A DNA stretch of 64,000 bases from Aerococcus sanguinicola (GTDB lineage Bacteria; Bacillota; Bacilli; Lactobacillales; Aerococcaceae): NCBI RefSeq assembly GCF_001543145.1, contig NZ_CP014160.1, positions 1,364,001 to 1,428,000 on the forward strand, given 5' to 3'. This document shows positions 50,383 to 60,700 of the stretch, piece by piece (position 1 is the first letter of the stretch; every line of letters begins with the position of its first letter). Below the pieces are notes generated by a model. It saw only the letters and a program-made list of their open reading frames with translations, was not told where the DNA came from and made no database searches. The position numbers and the translations under genes were made by a program.

Positions 50383-50810
50383 TGAGCATTCGTTTCGCTT
50401 TTGAATTTGTCCCTTAAATGTTTAGAGGATCAACAACGGCTGAAGCCGTCTTGTACTTTATCCGTAAGTCGCTAGCGCTCCAACGGCTAAAGCATAGCAT
50501 CGGCTCGAGCAGCTTCAGCTCTTGGAGCGAAGCGACTTAGAGATGAAGTTCAAGGCTGTGTCAGCAGCGTTGCTACCTTCTTCTCGCCTAGCGAGCCTCA
50601 AACGTTTCGTACGGCTAGCGCCTACGATACGTAATTCGCATCTAGTCGGGTTCAGGCTAGCAGAAATAGCTCCTCTTCACCAAAATCCGTCGAAGTCTTT
50701 CTGACTTCTCTGGATTTTGGCTCCAGAGGTCTATTTCTCTCGCTAGCCTTTACACCCTCGCCTTGCTTGTTCATGGCTAAGGGCCAACTTCAACGCTACA
50801 CTACTGCTCA
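50383..50810 (+). repeat. family 1 structured repeat, copy C (enlarged, composite)
   Basis: The element has the family ends TGAGCA and TGCTCA and the outer arm pairing CCCTTA (50411-50416) with TAAGGG (50778-50783). It keeps CTCGCCTAGCGAG (50583-50595) and an inner hairpin closed by ACGT (50602-50605) and ACGT (50629-50632). It is 428 bp instead of 177 bp, because an extra long hairpin (AAGTCG...CGCTCC at 50466-50481 with GGAGCG...CGACTT at 50524-50538) and a family 2 unit are inserted. It fills most of the 633-bp gap before the aminotransferase gene. Small open frames in it are not considered genes. Confidence 0.8.
50644..50758 (+). repeat. family 2 long hairpin element, unit 3 (nested)
   Basis: AGTCGGGTTC begins and TACACCCT ends this 115-bp unit. 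GAAATAG (50663-50669) pairs with CTATTTC (50731-50737), GGCTAG pairs with CTAGCC outside it, and CCAAAATCC pairs with GGATTTTGG inside. It interrupts copy C of family 1 between the parts equivalent to AATTCACAT and CGCTTGCTT of copy A, which suggests insertion as a unit. Confidence 0.78.
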
Positions 50811-50894
50811 AAAAAAATCGGTATAGATTTTGATTGCTAATCACTAATATTAATAGTTAGAGAGCCAGTATGATCGTGTCTGAAGGGAGTTATG

Positions 50895-52244
50895 ATGATG
50901 GAAGAAGAAAGTCGGGCTCAGGCCTTTATCGAAGCGGGGGAGCGGATTAGTTCGGCTGCGCGGATTAATTATGTGGATTTATTGGTGGACCATGCCCGGG
51001 GTGCCTTGGTCTATGATGCGGATGGTAAGGCTTATATTGACCTCTTAGCTAGCGCTTCAACAGCCAATGTCGGCCACTGCCATCCTAAAGTTGTGGCTGC
51101 TATTCAAAAGCAATCCGAACGTTTGCTTCATTATATTCCCTCCTATTCCTACCAGAGTCAGTTGGAAAGCTTGGCTGAGCGCTTGGTTGATCTGACACCA
51201 GGAGACTTCGAGAAGAAGGTTTCCTTCTCCACCTCGGGTTCGGAGGCCAATGAAGCCATGATTAAATTTGCCCGGGCTTATACTGGGCGTCCCTACCTGA
51301 TTAGCTTCACGGGAGCCTATCACGGGTCGAGCTACGGGGCCATGACCCTGTCTGCCTGCAGCCTCAACATGCGGCGGAAGATGGGGCCCTTGCTGCCTGG
51401 CATCTACCACATGCCTTACCCTGACCCCTATCGCCGGCAAGCGGGGGAGAGCGATGACCAGCTCGCTGAGCGTTACCTGGACCAGATCCGCCTGGCCTTC
51501 GAGACCTACCTGGCCCCTGAAGAGGTCGCTTGCGTCTTGATCGAACCCATTCAGGGCGATGCGGGGATCGTTATCCCACCCCAGGCCTTCATCCAAGGCC
51601 TCTACGAGCTCTGCCAGGAATACGGCATTCTCTTCGCTGTGGATGAAATCAACCAAGGCTTGGGTCGAACCGGCAAGTTGTGGAGCATTGACCACTTCGG
51701 GGTTGTTCCTGACCTGATGGCAATCGGCAAGTCCCTAGCTTCGGGACTGCCCCTGTCTGCCTTAGTGGGCCGGTCTGACATTATGGAGAGCCTGGGCTCA
51801 CCCGGCCACGCCTTCACCTCGGCCGGCAACCCCATCTGCACTGCCGCTGCCCTAGCCACCCTAGACGTTATCGAAGAGGAAAAGCTGGTCCAAAAAACTG
51901 CACCAAACGGCGCCTATGTCCAGGAAGCCTTCCAAAAGCTCCAGGCCAAGTATCCCCATATCATCGGCGACGTGCGCTGCCTAGGCCTCAACGCGGGCAT
52001 TGAACTCGTAACGGACCCTGAGACCAAGGAAAGAGACAGCCAAGCTGCCAGCAAGATCATGACCTATCTCTTCGACCACGGTGTTCTCATGGTCACACTC
52101 ATGGGCAATGTTCTCCGCTTCCAGCCGCCCCTCATGATCAGCCGCGACCTCCTCGACCAGGCCCTTGAGCGATTAGACCAAGCCTTTGCTGCTCTGGACC
52201 GGGGCGAGATCCAGGTGGCGGAAGATGTGGAATTGGGCTGGTAG
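50895..52244 (+). CDS. class III (PLP-dependent) aminotransferase
   Basis: This enzyme of about 449 residues belongs to fold type I, class III (omega-amino acid) aminotransferases. It shows SGSEANEAMIKFARAYTGR, the PLP-contacting VDEINQGLGRTGKLW and the Schiff-base Lys in MAIGKSLASGLPLSALVG. Three ATGs (50892, 50895, 50898) lie close together; AAGGGAG at 50883-50889 favours the second or third. The gene stands alone. It could act on GABA, ornithine, diaminobutyrate or a similar amine, and the sequence seen here does not decide which. Confidence 0.87.
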   Translation: MMEEESRAQAFIEAGERISSAARINYVDLLVDHARGALVYDADGKAYIDLLASASTANVGHCHPKVVAAIQKQSERLLHYIPSYSYQSQLESLAERLVDLTPGDFEKKVSFSTSGSEANEAMIKFARAYTGRPYLISFTGAYHGSSYGAMTLSACSLNMRRKMGPLLPGIYHMPYPDPYRRQAGESDDQLAERYLDQIRLAFETYLAPEEVACVLIEPIQGDAGIVIPPQAFIQGLYELCQEYGILFAVDEINQGLGRTGKLWSIDHFGVVPDLMAIGKSLASGLPLSALVGRSDIMESLGSPGHAFTSAGNPICTAAALATLDVIEEEKLVQKTAPNGAYVQEAFQKLQAKYPHIIGDVRCLGLNAGIELVTDPETKERDSQAASKIMTYLFDHGVLMVTLMGNVLRFQPPLMISRDLLDQALERLDQAFAALDRGEIQVAEDVELGW

Positions 52245-52253
52245 GGGAACAAA

Positions 52254-52275
52254 ATTATACTATAGGGAGTATAAT
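52254..52275 (+). other. inverted repeat after the aminotransferase gene
   Basis: ATTATACT (52254-52261) is perfectly complementary to AGTATAAT (52268-52275). It may be a weak terminator or an operator. The rest of the 340-bp gap to the Mga-like gene is AT-rich and shows nothing else I can name. Confidence 0.45.
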
Positions 52276-52584
52276 TCTTAGATAATTTACTGAAAGATTT
52301 CTCAAAAAAACAAAACTTGCTTTTACTTGATTGAACTAAGAGACTTAAATGCAATCTATGAAAGAGAGATAGGGAAATTCGCTGTTTGCCCAATAATTTA
52401 GCTTTACTTCAAAATTCCTAGTGATCATCTAATGCTTTTTTTACCTGAGCAATCGCATAATTTTGTTTCATAAATTTCATCACATAAGGATTAATAAACA
52501 AAAAGCTAGTTCAGTATACGCTATGATTATTTAACAGTGTTTAGGACCCTAAATATTGAAATCACTAGCAAGGAGAAAGATGAC

Positions 52585-54114
52585 ATGATTAGATTGCTTG
52601 GAAGTAAGGACCGACGCCAGTTGACCTTAATTGATATCTTTAAGAATGAAGATGACTTATACCTCACTCATGGAGACCTTGCGGATCGATTATCATGTAC
52701 TAATGCGACAATTAAATGTGATTTAAAGGAAATACAAAATTTGTTTCCGGATGAAATTCAGGTCATCCAATCAGGGATCTGGGTGCATCTCGACTTTAAA
52801 AAAATGGTTGCTAGCAATTTTTATTTTAAAAAATATAGCAAAGAAGCTGTGACTTACCGCTTACTCTTTGAACTGATGAGTAACTCTTATACTTCTGTTG
52901 AAGAGCTCAGCCAGAAAATTTATGCTAGCCGCAGTTCGGTTTACCGGGCCATCAAACAAATTAATCACTTTTTTGAAGAGGCTCATTTAGAACTTGAACT
53001 TACAACCTCTCCTCTAAGTTTAGAAGGGAAAGAATTTATGGTTCGCTTATTTTATCCCTTTATTTTGATGCATTACTTGCCGGATACGGTTTGGCCCTTC
53101 CAATCAATTAGCCAGCAAGAAGCTTTTGAATTGTATGATACCTTGTCTTCTACCTCTCCTTATCTAAAGAGCTTTAGCTCAAATCCGCTCGTTTATTTAC
53201 AGATCGGTGTTAACTTTGAACGTTTTGCTAACCACTTTGTTTTAGAGAAGTCAGAGTGGCCTATTACGACCCATGAATTGTCTGTATTGATGGTAAATTT
53301 AGATATTTTTACAGAGTTTCAGGCAAAAGGCAAGGCTTATCCCTTATTCGAACTTATCCCACAGATTACTCCAGGGATTATTTCGTCAGGAACCCTCTTG
53401 AATCGAACTTATTTAGAAGATAGCTTAAGGATTTCGCCGCGTATCAAACAATGCATCGAAAAATTTGAAGCTGATATGTACCAACTCAAGCGGGATTATC
53501 AACTGAAGAGCGCCCAAAAAGAAGATATTGAGCTGATTTCACTAACAATCTACAATTTATGTATTGCTATGGATAAGAAAGTAAATGTGATTTTGAATGA
53601 TCCCATCACCCACCAGAGTAACCTAGTCTATGAGGTGGCTTGTATTAATCCAAACTTTGTTATCGATGTCCAGAGAATGATCAAAAATTTTATCGAGTCG
53701 CTCCATATCATGGAAGAGATTCCTGACCAAGTCCTTATTGGTTTTACCTTTTACTTTATAGTTATTTGGCCAGATACGATCTTAGAACTGAATAAAATTA
53801 TCAAGATTGACCTTCTTCTTTATACAGGCAATTACCAATACGACCTGGAATATAAGGCAATTTTGGATCCGATTGTTCACAACTATGTGACGGTCCATGT
53901 TCACAATAAGGCCCTTAATTGGCAAGAAGTTCTGGAAGATAGTCCGTACAAAATTATTATGACAAGCTTTGATATCCCAAGCACGCCTGGTCGCTATATA
54001 TTTAATATCAAATCCATGCCTGATGTGAATACCTTCCTGTGGATCTATGAAACGGTTAGAGAGATCAATGATTCCGATACTTCTAATATGTCGGGCATGC
54101 TCTTTACGCAATAA
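52585..54114 (+). CDS. Mga-like / PRD-family transcriptional regulator
   Basis: This regulator of about 509 residues has two N-terminal helix-turn-helix regions (about 25-60: THGDLADRLSCTNATIKCDLKEI, and 95-130: SVEELSQKIYASRSSVYRAIKQI), the Mga layout, followed by long helical PRD-like domains and a C-terminal part resembling an EIIB fold. I start it at ATG 52585, because AAGGAG at 52570-52575 is 9 bases upstream; the frame is open to 52537. Mga proteins activate surface-protein genes in streptococci. The giant adhesin gene begins 619 bp downstream, so control of it is plausible but untested. Confidence 0.8.
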   Translation: MIRLLGSKDRRQLTLIDIFKNEDDLYLTHGDLADRLSCTNATIKCDLKEIQNLFPDEIQVIQSGIWVHLDFKKMVASNFYFKKYSKEAVTYRLLFELMSNSYTSVEELSQKIYASRSSVYRAIKQINHFFEEAHLELELTTSPLSLEGKEFMVRLFYPFILMHYLPDTVWPFQSISQQEAFELYDTLSSTSPYLKSFSSNPLVYLQIGVNFERFANHFVLEKSEWPITTHELSVLMVNLDIFTEFQAKGKAYPLFELIPQITPGIISSGTLLNRTYLEDSLRISPRIKQCIEKFEADMYQLKRDYQLKSAQKEDIELISLTIYNLCIAMDKKVNVILNDPITHQSNLVYEVACINPNFVIDVQRMIKNFIESLHIMEEIPDQVLIGFTFYFIVIWPDTILELNKIIKIDLLLYTGNYQYDLEYKAILDPIVHNYVTVHVHNKALNWQEVLEDSPYKIIMTSFDIPSTPGRYIFNIKSMPDVNTFLWIYETVREINDSDTSNMSGMLFTQ

Positions 54115-54117
54115 ACT

Positions 54118-54148
54118 TAAACTGACTCTTTTGGGTCAGTTTTTTTTA
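54118..54148 (+). terminator. intrinsic terminator after the Mga-like gene
   Basis: AAACTGAC pairs with GTCAGTTT around a short loop, and eight Ts follow. Confidence 0.85.
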
Positions 54149-54341
54149 TGAGCTGTTTCACATCTTTACCTGATAAGCAGATAAAAAACAGAAGAAAACA
54201 ATTCTTGCATTTATAATCAGATTAGCTTTTTAGAGAAAGGAGAAGTTTTCCACTCAAGAGCCCCTACAAATGATGCAAGCTAAGAAAGATTCCAATCTTT
54301 TCGTGGCCCTTAGGGTATGTGCCAGTCGAGTTTATCTAGCG

Positions 54342-54376
54342 AAAAGCCGATAAGACCTTTGCTTTATCGCTTTTTT
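54342..54376 (+). terminator. second terminator, possibly of a short RNA
   Basis: AAAAG-CGATAA pairs with TTATCG-CTTTT and a T run follows. No ORF lies between the preceding terminator (54148) and this one, so it may end a small RNA or be a leftover of a lost gene. Confidence 0.6.
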
Positions 54377-54479
54377 GCTTTCAACTTACTAGCAACGTAG
54401 CTAATAGATACAGTGGAGATATATTTGATGATTTGTAAATAAGCCTGATGTATTAAGCTATAGGAAGGTAAGGTGTGAT

Positions 54480-54542
54480 TTGGTTGGAAAAAATAATGCT
54501 AAAGTTCGAATGGAAAAGCAAAGTTATTATCTTAAACAATAA
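54480..54542 (+). pseudogene. decayed duplicate of the surface-protein leader
   Basis: From TTG 54480 the frame reads a 20-residue peptide that begins VGKNNAKVRMEKQS and stops. The giant gene 254 bp downstream begins MVGKNNTKLREEKQS. DNA identity is high over about 50 bp and includes the ribosome-site region. It is most simply the remnant of a second YSIRK gene or a partial duplication. Confidence 0.7.
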
Positions 54543-54670
54543 TGTACTAATTAAATTTAAAGGATAAGACAATGAAAACGTTAAGATAACGACTTAAAAC
54601 ATAATTTTGTTATCTTCTTATAATGTACAAAAAATGTTTTAAAATGCTGATATAAAAAGAAAATATTGTC

Positions 54671-54682
54671 TTTTTTTTTTTT
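54671..54682 (+). repeat. T12 homopolymer upstream of the giant surface-protein gene
   Basis: Twelve consecutive Ts lie 52 bases before ATG 54734. Such tracts slip in length and can alter promoter spacing or transcript start. The 54543-54733 stretch holds no other clear element apart from the ribosome site AGGAGG. Confidence 0.6.
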
Positions 54683-54733
54683 ATACTCTGGACTTGTCTT
54701 AAATAATGTAGTTTTAACTAGGAGGAAATCTTT

Positions 54734-57700
54734 ATGGTTGGAAAAAATAATACTAAGCTTAGAGAGGAAAAACAAAGTAATAAATTTTATCGTTATTCCA
54801 TTAAACGATTAAATATTGGTGTAGCCTCTGTAGCAGTGGCAGCAGGTTTACTTTTTGCTGGAAACATGGCTGTTGTCCAAGCAGCGAGTATCCAAGAACA
54901 AGAAGGAATCGAAACTTCTGAAAACGTTATTCCAGAAGTGCCGGTAGGCTTACAAGAAAGAGAAAGTGCTGGAAACAATATTGAGTTAGAGAATTCAGAA
55001 AATGAACCAAGCTCTAATTCAATTCCAAACAATAGTGAACAATCAAATGCGGAAGTTAGTGATGAAAAGAATCGAGTAGATAATAATTCGTCAGAAGAGA
55101 AAAATGTATCGACTGATGATGCAAAAACTCCTGTGGAAGAAAATTCACAGGATAAACAATCTGAAGAATTAGCTGTCGATTCAAATAAAGAAAAAAATAA
55201 AGTCCAAAATATTGATAAACCTTCTAGCGAAAAATCTTCTGTAGCTGACTCTGAGGAGAAGTCTATCCCTGAAGATAATCAACAGAGAAATAGGCATCAA
55301 AATGGTGCTAAGAATGAAAACACGAGCGATAACAATCAACAAGCAGCGCTTGATCATTTCGCAAAAGAGCTGGCAGCTTCTGACAATCCCAAGCAGGTCT
55401 TACGTTCTAAATTAGCGGAGGTTTATGATCCGAAAGATGTTGAAGGTTTACTTGCTGAGATTAATCCCCAAAATATTCGCGATGGCTTAACTTTGAGAGA
55501 GGAATTAACAAAAGCAGGCTTAGCCTATGCAGAGAGTCAGCGCTTACGTGAAAAAGGACAAATTTTTGCGGTTTTACCTACTAGTAGCCGGTCCGTTCGC
55601 GGGGGACAGAATGTCGCAAACCAAATTCAAGTGACCAATGCTGACTTTAAGCGACTTGATGGTAATAATCGTGAAACAGACTATGTTCACGATAATGAAG
55701 GAGGATATGCTCGGCTTGATGTCGATATTGCAGTCTCAGGGCAAGTGCAAGCAGGGGACTACTTTATTCTTGATTATGGTCAATATCTAAGACCAGGTGG
55801 CCTTAATATTCCAGCAACCCCAAAGGATTTAATAGGTTCGGATAACGCAATTGTAGCTAAAGCTTACTATGACGCTGATCAGAACCGAGTGATTTACCGG
55901 TTTACAGACTGGGTGAATGGTAAGAATAATATAAGAGCTGCTCTACGCCAAGGGACTCAGCCTTTCTACGATAAGATTACAGATAATTTCAAGAATTATC
56001 CTGTCACTGTGACGATTGCAGGAACACCATATACAGAAAATATTGCATACCACTTTAATAATATCAACGGTGACGGTACCAGTAATAAATATCGAGCGGT
56101 TGATGGAACACACGTTGAGACGAATCGAACAAATCCAAACCACTATACAGCCAAAGAAGTTTGGTATATCAACCGTGACGGACGTAATATGAACCACGGA
56201 CCACATACGATTCTCTTTGAATCAAATACTAGTAATCTGGAATCAATGAAGGTTTATGAGGTCTTGGATGATCGTGCCTTTACGGATAGCTTTAATCCGG
56301 AAGTAAACCCGCGCTATGTTCGTGAAGTTTCTGGAAGATCTTATCAAGATTCTGAAGGTGTACGCTTTAATGTAGGTAATGGGCCAGCTACTGGTAAGAA
56401 GTATATCGTTTATACGGTGACTAGTCCGAAAAACCAACAAGCTAATCAACGGATTAACAGCGAAATGCATTTGACGCTTAGAAACAAAAATAATGAGTCT
56501 AATTCTAGAGAGCATTGGAAAACCTTAACGATTTCAACAACTCATAGTTCATCTGCCGCTTCTGGTCAGAATACGCCAGGGATCTTTGTTGAACGCCACC
56601 GCTATGAAACCGTTGATGAGAACGGCCGTGTCGTGAGTGTTGACGATACGATCACAGAAACTCCGCAATATGGAACTGTCAACGAGCAATACACAACAGG
56701 TGCGGAAAATCGACCAGGTTATACCTTCGTTCGAACCGAAGCTCCGAGAAATAATCCGACTTATTCGCCAGATGGACGGACAACCAGCGGAAACTTTAAA
56801 GCAGGTATGACCCAAGAAATCACTTATGTTTACCAAAGAAGACAACAACAAGTAGAGACTGGACCTGCTTATGAAATGACGGTTGAAGATTCTTCTTACC
56901 CAACAGAATTCCGTTATGATCCTTCTCTTCCTGCCGGTCAAATCCGCGAAATTCGACCAGGACAAGACGGTCGTGTGCGAGTTCTCTATGAACATGTGAA
57001 TCCAGCAAACGTTCCTGACTTCAATCCTAATAACTTTAGATACATGCGGGGCCAATACTGGCGGGAAGTTTCTCGTGAAGTTGTTCAAGAGCCACAAAGT
57101 CAAATCTTTGGGTATAATTTTGAAGCGATTACTGAAACTAAGACCAATCCTGACGGCAGCGTCACTATTATCTATAACACTGGACGGCGGGTTGAAATTC
57201 CAGCAGCTAAACCTAAGGAACCACTGCTACCAAGTAAACCGATTGTTGAAACGACACGGGTAACCGACCGACACCCAGAAACTGGTAAGCAAGTGAGAGG
57301 CTCTCGGGTTACGATTAAGATCTTCAACCCAAATACTAACCGCTTTGAAGATGAGAAGGTTATCTTTATCCCAGATGGGCAAGACGGAACTGATGGAAAC
57401 AACGGTACCAATGGAACATCTATTACTGCTAAGACTGAACGTGGTAAAGAAAATCCAGCCGATCCTAATAGTCCAAGTGGGTCATGGATCCGTGTTTATA
57501 AAGTAAACCCAGACGGTAGCCAAGGTGACCTCATCTCTGAAACCTTCGTTAGAGATGGTGAAAAGGGTGACCCAGGTGAACAAGGTCCTCAAGGCCCACA
57601 AGGTGAGAAGGGTGAGCGTGGCGAACAAGGCCCTCAAGGTCCACAAGGCGAGAAGGGTGAACAAGGTGCCCCAGGTACCCCAGGCCAAGATGGTCAAGAC

Positions 57701-60700
57701 GGCCGAGATGGAAAATCTGTTCTAGCTAAGACCGAACGCGGTACCAAAGCTGATGAGACAGGTAAAGATCGCCCAGGTACATGGGTAATCATTCACGAAG
57801 ACGCCAATAATAACGGTCAAGTTGATCCAGGCGAACGTGAAATCAGCCGTGAATTCATCTTCGATGGTACAAACGGTACCGACGGTAAGACGCCACTCGT
57901 TGAAAGTGAACGTGTAGAAAAAGATCCAAATAATCCAAACTCCGAATCCGGCGTGAAGATCATTGTAAGAGACCCTGAAAATAACGAAATCATCAAAGAA
58001 ACCTTCGTCAAAGATGGCGAAAAAGGTGATCCTGGTGAGCGTGGCGAACAAGGCCCTCAAGGTCCACAAGGCGAGAAGGGTGAACAAGGTGCCCCAGGTA
58101 CCCCAGGCCAAGATGGTCAAGACGGCCGAGATGGAAAATCTGTTCTAGCTAAGACCGAACGCGGTACCAAAGCTGATGAGACAGGTAAAGATCGTCCAGG
58201 TACATGGGTAATCGTTCACGAAGACGCCAACAATAACGGTCAAGTTGACCCAGGTGAACGTGAAATCAGCCGTGAGTTCATCTTCGATGGAGTGAATGGA
58301 ACTGACGGGAATAACGGTGCAGATGGAGCATCGATTACTGCTAAGACTGAACGTGGTAAAGAAAATCCAGCTGACCCTAACAGCCCAAGTGGTTCATGGA
58401 TCCGTGTTTATAAAGTAAACCCAGACGGTAGCCAAGGTGACCTCATTTCTGAAACCTTCGTTAAAGATGGTGAGAAGGGTGAACAAGGTGCCCCAGGTCA
58501 AGATGGTACCGATGGTAAAGATGGAAAATCCGTCCTAGCTAAGACCGAACGCGGTACTAAAGCCGATGAAACAGGTAAAGATCGCCCAGGTACATGGGTA
58601 ATCGTTCACGAAGACACCAACAATAATGGTCAAGTTGACCCAGGCGAACGTGAAATCAGCCGCGAATTTATCTTTGATGGAACTGATGGAAATAACGGGA
58701 CAGACGGAACTTCAGTAACCGCTAAGACTGAACGCGGTAAAGAAAATCCAGCCGACCCTAACAGCCCAAGCGGTTCATGGATCCGAGTATATAAAGTGAA
58801 CCCAGACGGAAGTCAAGGTGACCTCATCTCCGAAACCTTCGTCAAAGACGGTGAAAAAGGTGATCCAGGTGAGCAAGGTCCTCAAGGCCCACAAGGTGAG
58901 AAGGGTGAACAAGGTACACCAGGTACACCAGGCCAAGACGGACAAGATGGGAAATCCATCCTCGCTAAGACCGAACGTGGTACGAAAGCTGATGAAACAG
59001 GTAAAGATCGCCCAGGGACATGGGTAATCGTTCACGAAGACGCCAATAATAACGGTCAAGTTGACCCAGGTGAACGTGAAATCAGCCGTGAATTTATCTT
59101 TGATGGAACTGATGGAAATAACGGGACAGACGGAACTTCAGTAACCGCTAAGACTGAACGCGGTAAAGAAAATCCAGCCGACCCTAACAGCCCAAGCGGT
59201 TCATGGATCCGAGTATATAAAGTGAACCCAGACGGAAGTCAAGGTGACCTCATCTCCGAAACCTTCGTCAAAGACGGTGAAAAAGGTGATCCAGGTGAGC
59301 AAGGTCCTCAAGGCCCACAAGGTGAGAAGGGTGAACAAGGTACACCAGGTACACCAGGCCAAGACGGACAAGATGGGAAATCCATCCTCGCTAAGACCGA
59401 ACGTGGTACGAAAGCTGATGAAACAGGTAAAGATCGCCCAGGGACATGGGTAATCGTTCACGAAGACGCCAATAATAACGGTCAAGTTGACCCAGGTGAA
59501 CGTGAAATCAGCCGTGAATTTATCTTTGATGGAACTGATGGAAATAACGGGACAGACGGAACTTCAGTAACCGCTAAGACTGAACGCGGTAAAGAAAATC
59601 CAGCCGACCCTAACAGCCCAAGCGGTTCATGGATCCGAGTATATAAAGTGAACCCAGACGGAAGTCAAGGTGACCTCATCTCCGAAACCTTCGTCAAAGA
59701 CGGTGAAAAAGGTGATCCAGGTGAGCAAGGTCCTCAAGGCCCACAAGGTGAGAAGGGTGAACAAGGTACACCAGGTACACCAGGTACACCAGGCCAAGAC
59801 GGACAAGATGGGAAATCATCTTATGTACACGTCGTGAATGGACCAAACGAAGCCGGAGAATCAGGCAGCTGGATTATCACTTACTTCGATAAGAATGGTG
59901 ATGGCCAATTCACTTCTGATGAAATTGTTTCTACAGAGTTTGTAGCTGACGGTAAGGACGGTAAGGATGGTAAATCAGTCCTCGCAACTACCGAACGCGG
60001 CACAAAAGCTGATGAAACAGGCAAAGAACGCCCAGGCACATGGGTAATCGTTCACGAAGACGCCAACAATAACGGTCAAGTTGATCCAGGCGAACGTGAA
60101 ATCAGCCGTGAATTCATCTTCGATGGTACCGACGGTAAAGATGGCAAGACGCCAATCGTTGAAAGCAAACGCGTTGAAAAAGATCCGAATGATCCAAACT
60201 CTGAATCTGGTGTGAAGATCATCGTCAGAGACCCAGAAAGCAAGGAAATCATCAAAGAAACCTTCGTCAAAGATGGCGAAAAGGGTGAGAAGGGTGAACA
60301 AGGCGCTCCTGGTACACCAGGCCAAGATGGTCAAGATGGAAAAGATGGTAAATCATCTTATGTTCATGTCGTGAATGGACCAAACGAAGCTGGAGAATCA
60401 GGCAGCTGGATTATCACTTACTTCGATAAGAACGGTGACAGCCAATTCACTTCTGATGAAATCGTCTCTACTGAATTTGTAGCCGATGGTAAAGATGGCC
60501 AAGACGGTAAGGATGGAAAATCAGTCCTCGCAACTACCGAACGCGGTACCAAAGCCGATGAAACAGGTAAAGACCGTCCAGGTACATGGGTAATCGTTCA
60601 CGAAGACGCCAATAATAACGGTCAAGTTGATCCAGGCGAACGTGAAATCAGCCGTGAATTCATCTTCGATGGTACAAACGGTACCGACGGTAAGACGCCA

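Noticed and set aside
50522..50704. 60-codon frame inside the composite repeat
   Set aside because: It spans hairpin arms of the structured element, has no ribosome site and resembles no protein family.
54581..54775. 64-codon minus-strand frame before the adhesin gene
   Set aside because: It is AT-rich, Phe/Lys low-complexity, overlaps the adhesin start and has no ribosome site.
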